A stretch of DNA of 64,000 nucleotides from Mesorhizobium sp. B1-1-8 (GCF_006442795.2 NZ_CP083956.1:620001-684000), one strand, 5' to 3'. Shown: positions 27,448 through 39,749, numbered from the stretch's first letter. The notes: generated by a model from the letters alone, not told the origin. Numbers and translations are program-made.

Positions 27448-27666
27448 TTCCCTGAAGTCAATTCGCGACGCTTACATACGCGCGAAAGCGGCGAGTTCAA
27501 GCGCCAAAACGGTATGCCAGCCATGAAAATCTGCGCTGTTGCCTGAGGGATACGTCACGACGACGCAATGCACTGTTCACAAACCGCACCTCTGGCGCCC
27601 TTCGGGGCGCATCGCTACGTCTATCGGCGACCCCAGATAACCCGAACAAACCCCGGAAAGCACAAG

Positions 27667-28725
27667 ATGGAACTCGGTCTCTACACTTTCGCCGATGTCA
27701 GCCCGGAGCCCGGCCCCGATGCCATCGGCCCTCATCAGCGGCTGCGCAACCTGATCGAGGAGATCGAGCTGGCCGACCAGGTCGGCCTCGACGTGTTCGG
27801 CCTCGGCGAGCATCACCGCCCCGACTATGCGGCATCGGCGCCGGTGGTGGCGCTGGCGGCGGCGGCCGAGCGCACGAAACGCATCAAGCTCACCAGCGCG
27901 GTCACCGTGCTCTCCTCCGACGATCCGGTTCGCGTCTTTCAGCAATTTGCGACGCTCGACCTTCTGTCCGGCGGCCGCGCCGAGATCATGGCCGGGCGCG
28001 GCTCGTTCATCGAATCCTTCCCGCTGTTCGGCTACAACCTGGAGGACTATGACGAGCTCTTCGCCGAGAAGCTCGACCTGCTGCTCGCCATCCGCGACAA
28101 GGTCAAGGTGACGTGGCAAGGCGGGCTGCGCGCGCCAATCAACGACCGCGGCGTCTATCCGCGTCCGTACCAGGAGAAGCTGCCGATCTGGATCGCCATC
28201 GGCGGCACGCCACAGTCCGCCGCCCGCGCCGGCGCGCTCGGCCTGCCGCTGGCGCTTGCCATCATCGGCGGCGAACCGGCCCGCTTCGCACCGCTGTTCG
28301 AGATTTATCGCGAGGCGGCAAGACGCGCCGGCAGCGACCCGGCCGGGCTTGCCACCAGCATCAACGTGCATGGTTTCATCGCCGAGACGACCGACAAGGC
28401 GGCCGACGATTTTTACGGACCGCAGGCCGAAGTGATGAACCGCATCGGCCGCGAGCGTGGCTGGGGCCCGACATCGCGCGCGCATTTCGACCACGCGCGG
28501 GGTCCCGGTGGTGCCTTGTTCGTCGGCAATCCTGAAGCTGTGGCGGAGAAGATCGTCGCCCAGCACCGGATCTTCAACAACGACCGCTTCCTGCTGCAGA
28601 TGGCGATCGGCACCATGCCGCACGCCAAGATCATGAAGGCGATCGAGCTCTACGGCACCAAGGTGGCGCCGGTCGTGCGCAAGGAAACGGCAAAACCGGC
28701 GCCAGCGGCGGCGCCAGCCGCCTGA
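27667..28725 (+). CDS. LLM-class flavin-dependent oxidoreductase
   Basis: A 352-residue member of the bacterial luciferase-like monooxygenase superfamily (TIM-barrel, FMN from a partner reductase). Landmarks are [33 protein letters not shown] and [18 protein letters not shown]. The substrate is unknown. A second family member lies at 31952. The ATG at 27667 follows GGAAAGC and starts at the conserved beta strand, so the 33-codon upstream extension is rejected. The C-terminus has an Ala-Pro-rich tail. Confidence 0.88.
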   Translation: MELGLYTFADVSPEPGPDAIGPHQRLRNLIEEIELADQVGLDVFGLGEHHRPDYAASAPVVALAAAAERTKRIKLTSAVTVLSSDDPVRVFQQFATLDLLSGGRAEIMAGRGSFIESFPLFGYNLEDYDELFAEKLDLLLAIRDKVKVTWQGGLRAPINDRGVYPRPYQEKLPIWIAIGGTPQSAARAGALGLPLALAIIGGEPARFAPLFEIYREAARRAGSDPAGLATSINVHGFIAETTDKAADDFYGPQAEVMNRIGRERGWGPTSRAHFDHARGPGGALFVGNPEAVAEKIVAQHRIFNNDRFLLQMAIGTMPHAKIMKAIELYGTKVAPVVRKETAKPAPAAAPAA

Positions 28726-28758
28726 TCCGGTGAGGCTCGCATGAGCGGGCCAAGTGCC

Positions 28759-28808
28759 AAAGCATGTCTTTGTCCCGAACCGCTGCACACTTTCGGCAGA
28801 CATGCTTT
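28759..28808. repeat. Palindromic repeat, AAAGCATGTCT family
   Basis: Arms AAAGCATGTCT and AGACATGCTTT (11 bp) enclose a second small hairpin around CCGAAC and TTTCGG. The right arm overlaps the stop codon of the XRE regulator. It lies between convergent genes and may act as a terminator. The same unit is at 33869. Confidence 0.8.
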
Positions 28809-29652
28809 ATGGCGCCGTTTGCTGGTTCGCGCGGGCCGTGTCCATCATCGAGGCATGATGGATCTCGGTCGCCTCGTCCGCCGGGAACAGGCACTCGATG
28901 CGCAGTTCCTGGGCGGCGACGGTCTGCGGGGTGCCGACCGTGGTGACCATCGAAAAGTAATTCAGGACGCGGTCCCGCCTGGTGAAACTCAGCGGGATGA
29001 CCGGCATGAAGCCGATCGCCACGGGATTTTTCCACTCGCTTTCCACGTCCGGATAGGCGAGCAGCGCCGCCAGCAAATCCCTGGTCTTCTGGTCGACGAC
29101 GCGGCCGATGGATTCGCGATAGACGCGCTCGAACAGGCTCCGCGCCACGTCCCGCCAATTGGCGACAAACGGGCGCATGCCTTCGGGATCGAACATCAGG
29201 TGCAGCATGTTGCGCGGCCCTTTGCGGGCGGCCATGTCGAAGAAACAGCCGAAGAAGAGCGGCGCCGCGCCGTTGGTCATCAGCACGTTCCAATAGCGGT
29301 CCATGACCATCGCGGGAAAGGGTTCATGCTGCCGCAACATGCGGGTCAAAGCATTGGTGACGCTCTTCATTTCCATGGAGTCCCATGCGCCCTCGGAAAA
29401 CATCGGCGCGTAGCCTGCCGCCAAGAGCAATGTGTTGCGGTCGCGCAAAGGCACATCGAGCGCCCGGGCAATCGCCATCAAGGTCTCGCGGTTTGGAACG
29501 CTGCGGCCGCTCTCGATAAAACTGATCTGCTTTTGCGAAATGCCGGTATCGAGGGACAGATCGAGCTGACTTGAGCCGCGCAGATCGCGCCAGTGACGCA
29601 AGAGCGTGCCCAGGTCGGGTGTCATGCTCGTTGCGTCATTCGACGGTTTCAT
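28807..29652 (-). CDS. XRE-family regulator with MmyB-like ligand domain
   Basis: A 281-residue protein. An N-terminal helix-turn-helix (SQLDLSLDTGISQKQISFIE) recognises DNA. The rest is the MmyB-like domain, recognised by PAMVMDRYWNVLMTNGAA, ANWRDVARSL and the closing QELRIECLFPADEAT. This domain is thought to bind a fatty-acid-like ligand. AGGAC precedes the ATG at 29652; a later ATG at codon 10 is possible. It lies 88 nt behind the AhpD-like gene on the same strand with a hairpin between them, and may regulate it. Confidence 0.88.
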   Translation of the reverse strand: MKPSNDATSMTPDLGTLLRHWRDLRGSSQLDLSLDTGISQKQISFIESGRSVPNRETLMAIARALDVPLRDRNTLLLAAGYAPMFSEGAWDSMEMKSVTNALTRMLRQHEPFPAMVMDRYWNVLMTNGAAPLFFGCFFDMAARKGPRNMLHLMFDPEGMRPFVANWRDVARSLFERVYRESIGRVVDQKTRDLLAALLAYPDVESEWKNPVAIGFMPVIPLSFTRRDRVLNYFSMVTTVGTPQTVAAQELRIECLFPADEATEIHHASMMDTARANQQTAP

Positions 29653-29703
29653 AGTGTCCTCGCCTCAACGATACATTGCGATGCGCCTCGCATGTGTTGG
29701 TCG

Positions 29704-29732
29704 ACGGCGCATGGCACCAGTTCATGCGCCGT
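29704..29732 (-). terminator. Hairpin between AhpD-like gene and XRE regulator
   Basis: ACGGCGCATG and CATGCGCCGT form a perfect 10-bp stem with a 9-nt loop, just after the AhpD-like stop. There is no T tract, so it may be an attenuator or RNA-stabilising stem rather than a full terminator. Confidence 0.45.
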
Positions 29733-29740
29733 TGATCGGC

Positions 29741-30307
29741 TCAGGCCGCTATCGCAGTGGCCGCAGACCATGCCTGCGCCTGGAAGCGTTCCTCGACCGG
29801 GGTACCGGCCATGTTCGTTGTGGTGGCCGCCATCGTGGAAATGCCGACGCCGGTTACGACTTCCAGTATCTGCGCCTTCGAGTACCCGGCCGAGGTGAAC
29901 CTGTCGATGTCCGCGTCGGTCACGTTTCCCTTGTTTTCGATCAATGCTTTCGTAAGCGCCGAGAGTGCCGCGTATTTCGGATGCTTCGGCAATTTGCCTT
30001 CACGGATCGCTTTGACCTCGCTCCCGGCAATGCCGTCTTCGAGGGCAAAAGTCGAATGGGCGGCGACGGTCCAGGGGCACTTGATCGTGACCGCGTTGGT
30101 GAGCAGCAGGACCTGCTTTTCTATCTCATCGAGACTGCCGCCGTGAAAACTGCCGAAGCTGGCGGCGAACCCGTTGAGCAGCACCGGATTGTTCGCCATC
30201 GTCGCCATGACGTTCGGAAGGAAGCCAAACTTCTCTTCCAACGCCTTCAGCGTCGGTTTGGATTTCTCCGGTGCCGATTCGGTTGTTTGAAGGGGAAACC
30301 TTTGCAT
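29741..30307 (-). CDS. Carboxymuconolactone decarboxylase / AhpD-like protein
   Basis: A 188-residue helical protein of the CMD/AhpD superfamily: FGFLPNVMATMANNPVLLNG, then LTNAVTIKCPWTVAAHSTFA, and a C-terminal repeat of the fold. In AhpD the core is CxxCxxxH; here it reads CPWTVAAH, so the second Cys is Thr and the disulfide cannot form. A peroxidase-type function is therefore unlikely as such. AAGGACG precedes the ATG at 30307. A 17-bp palindrome lies 120 nt upstream. Confidence 0.8.
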   Translation of the reverse strand: MQRFPLQTTESAPEKSKPTLKALEEKFGFLPNVMATMANNPVLLNGFAASFGSFHGGSLDEIEKQVLLLTNAVTIKCPWTVAAHSTFALEDGIAGSEVKAIREGKLPKHPKYAALSALTKALIENKGNVTDADIDRFTSAGYSKAQILEVVTGVGISTMAATTTNMAGTPVEERFQAQAWSAATAIAA

Positions 30308-30428
30308 TGTGAACGTCCTTTTCCAAAATCGGATGTGGTTGCGCGCACGATGTCCTCGCCGCGCCTGCTTTCTCGTTCTGAGGCCGTGAAAGCCTGTCCG
30401 TATTAGGCCCGCCGGGAGCACGGCTTCA

Positions 30429-30445
30429 ATTACACGTCGTGTAAT
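30429..30445. promoter_or_regulatory. 17-bp perfect palindrome, probable operator
   Basis: ATTACACG-T-CGTGTAAT has 8-bp perfect arms around one base. It lies in the divergent gap between the AhpD-like gene (start 30307) and the AI-2E-family exporter (start 30567), about midway. The form suits a dimeric TetR- or MarR-type repressor. The cognate protein is not known; the XRE regulator behind the AhpD-like gene is one candidate. Confidence 0.55.
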
Positions 30446-30566
30446 AGCGGCGATCAGGCAGGTGCCATCGAAAAGCCGGCTCATGGAACCTTGCCCGAAA
30501 CTCGGCGTTTCCGGCAGTGGCCTGCCATGCACCATCGTTGGGTGGCAAGCCGGCAAGGGGAACCCG

Positions 30567-31730
30567 ATGAAAGCCGAACAGATTGCTTCGGGTGCCAGCG
30601 CAGCCGAAACGCCCGATCAGCGCGCCGGCGCGCGCGCCGAGCTGCGGCTGATACGGTCGCTGCTGATCGGCATCTTCATCCTGATGACCATTGCCGCGCT
30701 TTACTTCGGCCGCGCCTTCTTCATGCCTGTCATCCTCGCCTTCCTGCTGGCGCTGACGCTGACGCCGATCGTGCGGTTCCTGCGCAAGCACGGCATACCC
30801 GACGCACTCTCCGCGACGCTGCTGGTGTTGCTGTCGGTCTTCTTCGTCGCCAGTGCCGGCTATCTCATCAGCGGTCCGGTCATCGATCTCATCAACAACA
30901 CCTCGTCCATCGGCCAGCAGCTCGCCGAACGGCTGGCGCAATTCAGGCAACCGCTCGAAAGAACGATGGAGATAGCGCGCCAGCTCGAAGCGCTGACCGA
31001 GACTTCGCAGGAGCCCGGCGTGCAGAAGGTGGCGGTGGCGCCGTCGGGCATCCTGTCCATGGCCGCCAGCAACCTCCTGTCGGCGGGCACCAGCATCACC
31101 ATCGTCTTCGTGCTGTCGCTGTTCCTGCTCGCCTCCGGCACCTTGTTCTATGAGAAGATCATCCAGTCCTTCGCCAGCCTCAACGAAAAGAAGCGAGCGC
31201 TGCGCGTCGTCTATGACGTCGAGCACGAGATTTCGCATTATCTGCTCACCGTCTCCATCATCAATACCGGGCTGGGCACGGTGATCGGGCTCGGCCTGTG
31301 GGGGCTCGGCATGCCCAACCCGCTGGTCTGGGGCGCCACCGCGGCGCTGCTCAACTTCCTGCCCTATGTCGGGGCGCTGATGACCATCATGCTGGTCGCC
31401 GTCATCGCGCTGATCAGTTTCGACTCGATCACCTACGCGCTTCTGGCGCCCGCCTTCGTGCTGATGTGCGACATCGTCGAAGGTCAGTTCGTGACGCCGA
31501 CGGTGGTCGGTCGAAGGCTGGAGATCAATGCCGTGGCGGTCTTCATCGCCATCGCCTTCTGGTCATGGCTGTGGGGCTTCGTCGGGGCGCTGATGGCGGT
31601 GCCGCTGCTGGTCGTCATCAAGGTCTTCTGCGATCATTTCGATGGCCTCAGCCATGTCGGCAACTTCCTGGCGGCGCAGCAGACCTTCGTCGTCGATGAT
31701 GAGGAAGACAGTCACAAACCGCCTGCCTGA
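30567..31730 (+). CDS. AI-2E-family (PerM-like) transporter
   Basis: A 387-residue inner-membrane protein with about eight membrane segments. Family landmarks are FGRAFFMPVILAFLLALTLT, a central soluble loop, then NPLVWGATAALLNFLPYVG and QFVTPTVVGRRLEINAVAVF. Relatives export autoinducer-2 (TqsA) or act as Na/H antiporters, so the cargo is open. AAGGGGAACCCG before the ATG at 30567 fixes the start. Single gene. Confidence 0.88.
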   Translation: MKAEQIASGASAAETPDQRAGARAELRLIRSLLIGIFILMTIAALYFGRAFFMPVILAFLLALTLTPIVRFLRKHGIPDALSATLLVLLSVFFVASAGYLISGPVIDLINNTSSIGQQLAERLAQFRQPLERTMEIARQLEALTETSQEPGVQKVAVAPSGILSMAASNLLSAGTSITIVFVLSLFLLASGTLFYEKIIQSFASLNEKKRALRVVYDVEHEISHYLLTVSIINTGLGTVIGLGLWGLGMPNPLVWGATAALLNFLPYVGALMTIMLVAVIALISFDSITYALLAPAFVLMCDIVEGQFVTPTVVGRRLEINAVAVFIAIAFWSWLWGFVGALMAVPLLVVIKVFCDHFDGLSHVGNFLAAQQTFVVDDEEDSHKPPA

Positions 31731-31734
31731 CCTG

Positions 31735-31836
31735 GAGCGTTTCACCGTTTCACGGAAACGGCGAATCGCTCTATCTTTTTTGTTTTACGCAATTCCGGAC
31801 GGAAAACCGTTCCACACTTTTCCTGGAATTGCTCTA
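31735..31836. repeat. Dispersed intergenic repeat, full-length copy
   Basis: About 100 nt with nested inverted repeats: GAGCG...CGCTC at the left, and AATTCCGGACGGAAAACCG and CTTTTCCTGGAATT at the right. Partial copies occur at 24861-24906 and about 53000-53060. It fills the space after the AI-2E-type gene. Confidence 0.7.
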
Positions 31837-31951
31837 GCCAATCCGGAGTCCCAACCCGCTGTTTGCGGCATCGGCGACGAGTGCCTATATCGGACCGGTC
31901 GGCCGGACCGGCCTCAAGCCGCGGCAGAAGAACATCGTGGAGACCTGAGCA

Positions 31952-32950
<999 letters not shown>

Positions 32951-33022
32951 GCGCACGCGGCGCTTTTGCCGGGGATGTCGGTCTGCTAAGGGCAGGCATC
33001 GCTTCTCAAGCACGAGCCTCCC

Positions 33023-33817
33023 GTGACCCATGACCTCGACCAGCGCATGCATTTTACCATCCATCTGGCGCGGCGGGCCGGCGAGCTGGGGCTTCAATAT
33101 TTTCGCGATCCCGACAATCTGACCATCGAGAGCAAGGGCCATCAGGACCTGGTCTCGGACGCCGACCGCGAGGTGGAGCTGTTCATCCGCGCGGCGATCG
33201 CGGACGCGTATCCCGACGACGGGATCGTCGGCGAGGAACATGCGCCGACGACCGGCAAGACCGGCCATGTGTGGGTGATCGACCCGATCGACGGCACCGC
33301 CAATTTCGTGTGCGGCATTCCCGCCTGGTGCGTGGTGATCGCCTGCGCCAGGGACGGCGAAACGGTTGTCGGCGTCATTCACGAACCCTCGACGGGCGAG
33401 ACCTTTCATGGCCGCCTCGGCGGCGGCGCCTTCGTCAATGGCCGGCCGATCAGGGCTAGCAACGCGACGGCGCTTTCCGAAGGCTCGGTCGGAACCGGCC
33501 TCTCGAACCGCGCGGCGACCGAGCATATCGCCGTGCTGATCGGCATGATCATGGCCGAAGGCGGCCTCTTCTTCCGCAATGCCTCCGGCGCGCTGATGCT
33601 TGCCTATGCCGCATCCGGCCGGCTGCTCGGCTATGTCGAGGAGCACATGAACGCCTGGGACTGCCTGGCCGGCATGCTGCTGGTCGAAGAGGCCGGCGGC
33701 ACGGTGCTGAAAGCTGACCCGAAGACCGTGCTCGATGACGGGACGCAGGTGATTGCCGGCGGGAACAACATCTTCCCGAAGCTGCGTGCGCTTTGCAGGG
33801 AAGCTTTCGGAGACTAA
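33023..33817 (+). CDS. Inositol monophosphatase family protein
   Basis: A 264-residue Mg-dependent phosphatase. Metal-site residues are in GIVGEEH (Glu), WVIDPIDGTANF (Asp, Asp) and MNAWDCLAG (Asp). Substrates in the family include inositol phosphate, fructose bisphosphate, PAP and histidinol phosphate, so specificity is open. It starts with GTG at 33023; the first ATG is eight codons further on. Its stop is followed directly by a pair of palindromic repeats. Confidence 0.85.
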   Translation: MTHDLDQRMHFTIHLARRAGELGLQYFRDPDNLTIESKGHQDLVSDADREVELFIRAAIADAYPDDGIVGEEHAPTTGKTGHVWVIDPIDGTANFVCGIPAWCVVIACARDGETVVGVIHEPSTGETFHGRLGGGAFVNGRPIRASNATALSEGSVGTGLSNRAATEHIAVLIGMIMAEGGLFFRNASGALMLAYAASGRLLGYVEEHMNAWDCLAGMLLVEEAGGTVLKADPKTVLDDGTQVIAGGNNIFPKLRALCREAFGD

Positions 33818-33920
33818 AGCATGTTGCGTGAAAAAGAATTCACGCGACATGCTTTAGGTCTTTGATTTTAAGCATGTCTTTGTCCCGAAACCGCTGCACA
33901 CTTTCGGGAGACATGCTTTA
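33815..33920. repeat. Two adjacent palindromic repeats, AAAGCATGT family
   Basis: The first unit (33815-33856) has arms TAAAGCATGT and ACATGCTTTA with an inner GCGTG/CACGC stem. The second (33869-33920) has arms TAAGCATGTCT and AGACATGCTTA and matches the unit at 28759 almost exactly. They separate convergent genes. Confidence 0.8.
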
Positions 33921-33951
33921 GTCCTTCGGCATCGGCGTCACCCGGTGGTGT

Positions 33952-34572
33952 CTATTTGACGATCACCTTGGTGCCGATTGGCGCGCGCTCGTAGAGATCG
34001 ATGATGTCCTGGTTCATGAGACGAATACAGCCCGCCGACACGGCCTTGCCGATGGACCACCATTCAGGGCTGCCGTGCAGGCGATATCCGGTGTCACCCT
34101 TCTCGTTATAGAGATAGAGCGCTCGCGCACCGAGGGGGTTCATGAGTCCGCCTTCCATATGGGCCGGTATGACGTGGCCTCGATTGCGCTCGCGCACGAT
34201 CATCGCCGACGGCGCGCTCCAGTCCGGCCATTCGCGCTTCCTTGCGACGTGGGCGGTGCCGTGCCACTCGAAGCCCGCCTTGCCGACGCCGATTCCGTAG
34301 CGCAGCGCCTGACCGTCTCCCAGCACGTAGTAGAGGAATTTCGCTCCTGTATCGACAATGATGGTGCCGGGCGCTTCGTCGGTCGCGTAAGGCACGGTCT
34401 GCCGATGGAACTTTTGGTCGACCTTGTAGATCGGAACCGGCGGAATACGGAAACCGGCGTCGGTAAGGCCACCATAGGCGAGAGGAGAAGTCTGCAACGC
34501 GCCGCCGGTGGTGCAGCCGGAGAATGCGACCATCCCGACAAGTAACCAGACAAGGATCGATTTCGCGCGCAT
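33952..34572 (-). CDS. L,D-transpeptidase (YkuD domain) lipoprotein
   Basis: A 206-residue secreted protein. The N-terminus has a signal with lipobox MVAFSGC, so it is probably lipid-anchored in the periplasm. The YkuD catalytic motif is present as YRLHGSPEWW and AVSAGCIRLMNQD, with the nucleophile Cys and the His. Such enzymes make 3-3 peptidoglycan cross-links or attach proteins to the wall. The ATG at 34572 follows a GTG that could also serve. It is divergent from dnaK across nearly 500 nt. Confidence 0.9.
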   Translation of the reverse strand: MRAKSILVWLLVGMVAFSGCTTGGALQTSPLAYGGLTDAGFRIPPVPIYKVDQKFHRQTVPYATDEAPGTIIVDTGAKFLYYVLGDGQALRYGIGVGKAGFEWHGTAHVARKREWPDWSAPSAMIVRERNRGHVIPAHMEGGLMNPLGARALYLYNEKGDTGYRLHGSPEWWSIGKAVSAGCIRLMNQDIIDLYERAPIGTKVIVK

Positions 34573-34908
34573 CACTCAAGCCGGCGCTCGTGCCGGCGAT
34601 CTGCCGCATCTCGCCTTAATCGTAGCCCCGGCTGCCTCGATTGCCAAGCATTCCATCTTCCCCGCCGGCTGATTGTCGCCCACATGGCGGAAAAGATTGT
34701 TTTCAGACTTATTCGCGACCCAAAGTCACGCCCCAGGGCAAAAGTCTTCCCCCGCCCGATACGCGACTGGCGCGTGATGGCGACGTCCCGTTCGAGAAAA
34801 ATCCAGCCTGGACAATGAGATAGGGCGAATCCGGATCGATCCCGGCGTAGAGCGCGCCGGTCCGTTTCCCGAACGCCCCGCCCGACAGCGGCCACCATGC
34901 GCAGAATG
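34573..34908. other. Upstream intergenic region, L,D-transpeptidase / dnaK
   Basis: Together with the following 150 nt, this gene-free stretch separates two divergent genes. Apart from the heat-shock promoter at 34909-34940 no site or coding region was recognised. Open frames here overlap each other in several phases and look like chance. Confidence 0.4.
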
Positions 34909-34940
34909 CTTGCGCCCGATGCCGGCTGTTCTTATATACG
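34909..34940 (+). promoter_or_regulatory. Sigma-32 (RpoH) heat-shock promoter of dnaK
   Basis: CTTG at 34909-34912 and CTTATATACG at 34931-34940 are separated by 18 nt. This matches the alphaproteobacterial heat-shock consensus CTTG-N17/18-CYTATNTNNG at every fixed position. It would place the transcript start about 110 nt before the dnaK ATG. Confidence 0.85.
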
Positions 34941-35059
34941 CGCCAAGCCGTTCGGCGCCGGAAGCCGGTTGCCGGAACGGAATTTCTTGTGAACAGGGGC
35001 TTTCGCCGGAACGCCTGATCCAGGGTCCTGATAGCCTGCTTAGCGGAGAGACTTGAACA

Positions 35060-36976
<1,917 letters not shown>

Positions 36977-37000
36977 GCCGGCTGACGGCAAATAATGCGA

Positions 37001-37028
37001 AAAGCCCGGCGCAAGGCCGGGCTTTTTT
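37001..37028 (+). terminator. Rho-independent terminator after dnaK
   Basis: GCCCGGC and GCCGGGC form a 7-bp GC stem with a 5-nt loop, flanked by AAA and followed by six T. It is a canonical terminator, 24 nt after the dnaK stop and about 170 nt before dnaJ, so it can lower dnaJ expression relative to dnaK. Confidence 0.9.
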
Positions 37029-37198
37029 GCAACCTCAGTTGAAAAAGTGCGGGCTTCGCTGAAAAAGTAACGGAAAACTACGAACAAGCGCACGCCGGCT
37101 CTGGCATCCGGGCGGCATCGCTCCTAAATCGAAGCAACGTGCCGGCAAACGACGCCAACAATGCTTGAAGACATTGAGCATCCGGACTGCGGGAAAAA

Positions 37199-38329
37199 AT
37201 GAAAGCAGATTTCTACGAAACGCTGGGCGTGCAAAAAGGCGCCGACGACAAGGAGCTGAAAAGCGCTTTTCGCAAGCTCGCCATGCAGTTCCATCCCGAC
37301 CGCAATCCAGGCGACCACGCCTGCGAGCACAAGTTCAAGGAAATCAACGAAGCCTACGAAACGCTGAAGGACCCGCAGAAGCGCGCGGCCTATGACCGTT
37401 TCGGCCATGCCGCCTTCGAACATGGCGGCATGAACGGCGGCGCGCAAGGTTTTGGCGCCGGCGGCTTCGCCGACATTTTCGAAGATATTTTCGGCGACAT
37501 GATGGGCGGCCGCCAGCGTCGCTCGTCGGGCGGCCGCGAGCGCGGCGCCGACCTGCGCTACAATATGGAGATCTCGCTGGAGGAGGCGTATTCCGGCAAG
37601 ACGGCGCAGATCCGCGTGCCGGCGTCGATCTCCTGCACCGAATGCTCGGGCAGCGGCGCCAAGCCCGGCACCCAGCCCGTCACCTGCTCGATGTGCCACG
37701 GCCACGGCAAGGTGCGCGCTACGCAGGGCTTCTTCTCGATCGAGCGCACCTGCCCGCAATGCCATGGCCGCGGCCAGACGATCAAGGACCCGTGCCCGAA
37801 ATGCGCCGGCCAGGGCCGCGTCACCGAGGAGCGTTCGCTGTCGGTCAATATCCCGGCCGGCATCGAGGACGGCACCCGCATCCGGCTTGCCAATGAGGGC
37901 GAGGCCGGCCTGCGCGGCGGCCCGTCCGGCGACCTCTACATCTTCCTGGCGGTCAAGCCGCACGAATTCTTCCAGCGCGACGGCGCCGATCTCTATTGCA
38001 AGGTGCCGATTTCGATGACGACGGCCGCGCTTGGCGGCTCGTTCGAGGTCACCACGCTTGACGGCACGCAGACCAAGGTGAAGGTGCCGGAAGGCACCCA
38101 GGACGGCCGGCAGTTCCGGCTGAAGGGCAAGGGCATGCCGGTGCTGCGCCAGCCCAATGTCGGCGATCTCTACATCCAGACAGCGGTCGAGACGCCGCAG
38201 AACCTGTCGCGCCGCCAGCGCGAACTGCTGGAAGAGTTCGAGCAGCTCTCGTCACAGGACAACTCGCCCCAGTCGAGCGGCTTTTTCGCCCGCATGAAGG
38301 ATTTTTTCGAGTCGTTCGGCGAACACTGA
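37199..38329 (+). CDS. dnaJ: Chaperone protein DnaJ (Hsp40)
   Basis: A 376-residue type I co-chaperone that stimulates DnaK ATPase activity. The J domain is at residues 1-70 with the HPD motif in [10 protein letters not shown], followed by a Gly/Phe-rich linker. Four CxxCxGxG zinc repeats come next ([32 protein letters not shown]), then the C-terminal substrate domains. It begins 222 nt after dnaK beyond a terminator, so it depends on read-through or its own promoter. CGGGA precedes the ATG. Confidence 0.99.
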   Translation: MKADFYETLGVQKGADDKELKSAFRKLAMQFHPDRNPGDHACEHKFKEINEAYETLKDPQKRAAYDRFGHAAFEHGGMNGGAQGFGAGGFADIFEDIFGDMMGGRQRRSSGGRERGADLRYNMEISLEEAYSGKTAQIRVPASISCTECSGSGAKPGTQPVTCSMCHGHGKVRATQGFFSIERTCPQCHGRGQTIKDPCPKCAGQGRVTEERSLSVNIPAGIEDGTRIRLANEGEAGLRGGPSGDLYIFLAVKPHEFFQRDGADLYCKVPISMTTAALGGSFEVTTLDGTQTKVKVPEGTQDGRQFRLKGKGMPVLRQPNVGDLYIQTAVETPQNLSRRQRELLEEFEQLSSQDNSPQSSGFFARMKDFFESFGEH

Positions 38330-38448
38330 AGGGCCGGGATGCGGGAGACGCTTTGCGAGCGTCATCAACATCTTATGCCGGCATGATGCCTTGCCTTGTC
38401 CCCCTTAGCTGCTAAGTAGCGGGTCGGGGAGCGTTGAGGAGAGCTCGC

Positions 38449-39054
38449 ATGGCACGTGGTCCCGGATTGCGCAAAGCGCTGGCGGAAAAATTCGACGACG
38501 AGCTGAAGTTCTTCAAAGGCTGGATCGACAGACCGAAGACGGTCGGCTCAATTGTCCCCACCAGTTCCATCACCGCGCGCAAGATGGCGTCCATCGTCAA
38601 CCCGAGATCCGGCCTGCCGGTGCTCGAGGTCGGGCCCGGAACCGGTGTCATCACCCGCGCCATCCTAGCCGAGGGCATAAAGCCGGAAAATCTCTACGCC
38701 ATCGAATATTCGACCGACTTCGTGCGCCATCTGCGCCAGCTCTATCCGGGCGTCAAAATCATCGAGGGCGATGCCTTCAACCTCGACGCCACGCTCGGCG
38801 ACAGGCGCGGGATGGTGTTCGATTCGGTCGTCTCCGGCGTGCCGCTGCTCAATTTCCCGGTCGCCCAGCGCATCGCCTACGTGGAGAGCCTGCTCGACCG
38901 CATCCCGGCCGGGCGGCCGATCGTGCAGCTGACCTATGGACCGCTGTCGCCGATCCCGGCCGGCCGCGGCGACTACACGGTCGAGCATTTCGACTTCATC
39001 TTCCGCAACATCCCGCCGACGCAGCTGTGGATCTACAGGCGCCAGGCGCATTAG
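38449..39054 (+). CDS. pmtA: Phosphatidylethanolamine N-methyltransferase
   Basis: A 201-residue SAM-dependent enzyme matching the rhizobial PmtA type, which methylates phosphatidylethanolamine to phosphatidylcholine. The SAM-binding loop is VLEVGPGTGVITRAIL near residue 60. Other conserved text includes DRPKTVGSIVPTSS, VSGVPLLNFPVAQR and GRPIVQLTYGP. Phosphatidylcholine is needed by many rhizobia for symbiosis. The ATG at 38449 is preferred for the GGAGAG before it. The gene follows dnaJ by 119 nt. Confidence 0.85.
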   Translation: MARGPGLRKALAEKFDDELKFFKGWIDRPKTVGSIVPTSSITARKMASIVNPRSGLPVLEVGPGTGVITRAILAEGIKPENLYAIEYSTDFVRHLRQLYPGVKIIEGDAFNLDATLGDRRGMVFDSVVSGVPLLNFPVAQRIAYVESLLDRIPAGRPIVQLTYGPLSPIPAGRGDYTVEHFDFIFRNIPPTQLWIYRRQAH

Positions 39055-39145
39055 ATGAGGGGAATAGGGGAGTAGGAATGAACGGTTCAGCTTCCGCGCT
39101 ATCCCTACTGCCCTACTCCCTTACTCTCCTACTCCCTTAGCGAAG
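39055..39145. repeat. Short GGGGAATAGGGGAGTAGG / CCCTACTCCC repeat region
   Basis: The left part is G-rich (GAGGGGAATAGGGGAGTAGG). The right part repeats CCCTACT and CCTACTCCCTTA three times and is roughly complementary to it. It is an imperfect inverted and tandem repeat between pmtA and the flavin reductase gene. Confidence 0.5.
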
Positions 39146-39152
39146 CAAGCCA

Positions 39153-39749
39153 ATGGCAGTGATCCCGAAAATTCTCGTCTTCGCCGGTTCGGTGCGCACC
39201 GGCGCCTTCAGCGGCAGAACGGCCGATGTGGCGCAGAGGGAGCTTGCCAGGCAAGGCGCGGAGGTGACCCGCATCTCGCTCGGCGACTACCCGCTGCCGA
39301 TCATGGACGAGGACCTCGAAAAGGAAGAAGGCGTCCCCGAGAATGCCGTAAATCTTGGCCGTCTGATCGCCGCCCATGACGGGCTTTTGATCGCGACGCC
39401 CGAATATAACGGCTCGATCCCGCCGCTGCTCAAGAACGCCATCGACTGGGTGAGCCGGTTACGGCGCGACGGCAGCCGGTCGTTCAGGCCGCTATACGGC
39501 AAGCCGGTCGGCCTCTGCTCCTCCTCCGAAGGCAAGTTCGCCGGCATCCGCTGCATCAACCATCTGCGCGCCGTGCTGGTGCGCTGCCAGATGGAGGTGA
39601 TCACGCCCGAATGCTCGGTTTCGGGCGCCGCCGAGGCGTTCGCCGAGGACGGACAATTCCGCGACGAAAGACTGCACCAATCGATGGAGCGCCTATGCCG
39701 CATACTGATCGAGACCTCGCGCATGCTGTCGGTGCGGATCGAGGCATGA
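39153..39749 (+). CDS. NADPH-dependent FMN reductase family protein
   Basis: A 198-residue flavodoxin-like reductase. [19 protein letters not shown] is the FMN phosphate loop and [19 protein letters not shown] is the family signature. Such enzymes reduce FMN, quinones or azo dyes and may feed the luciferase-like monooxygenases of this window, though no direct link is seen. The stop overlaps the pyrF start (ATGA), so the two are coupled. No strong ribosome site is visible before the ATG. Confidence 0.85.
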   Translation: MAVIPKILVFAGSVRTGAFSGRTADVAQRELARQGAEVTRISLGDYPLPIMDEDLEKEEGVPENAVNLGRLIAAHDGLLIATPEYNGSIPPLLKNAIDWVSRLRRDGSRSFRPLYGKPVGLCSSSEGKFAGIRCINHLRAVLVRCQMEVITPECSVSGAAEAFAEDGQFRDERLHQSMERLCRILIETSRMLSVRIEA

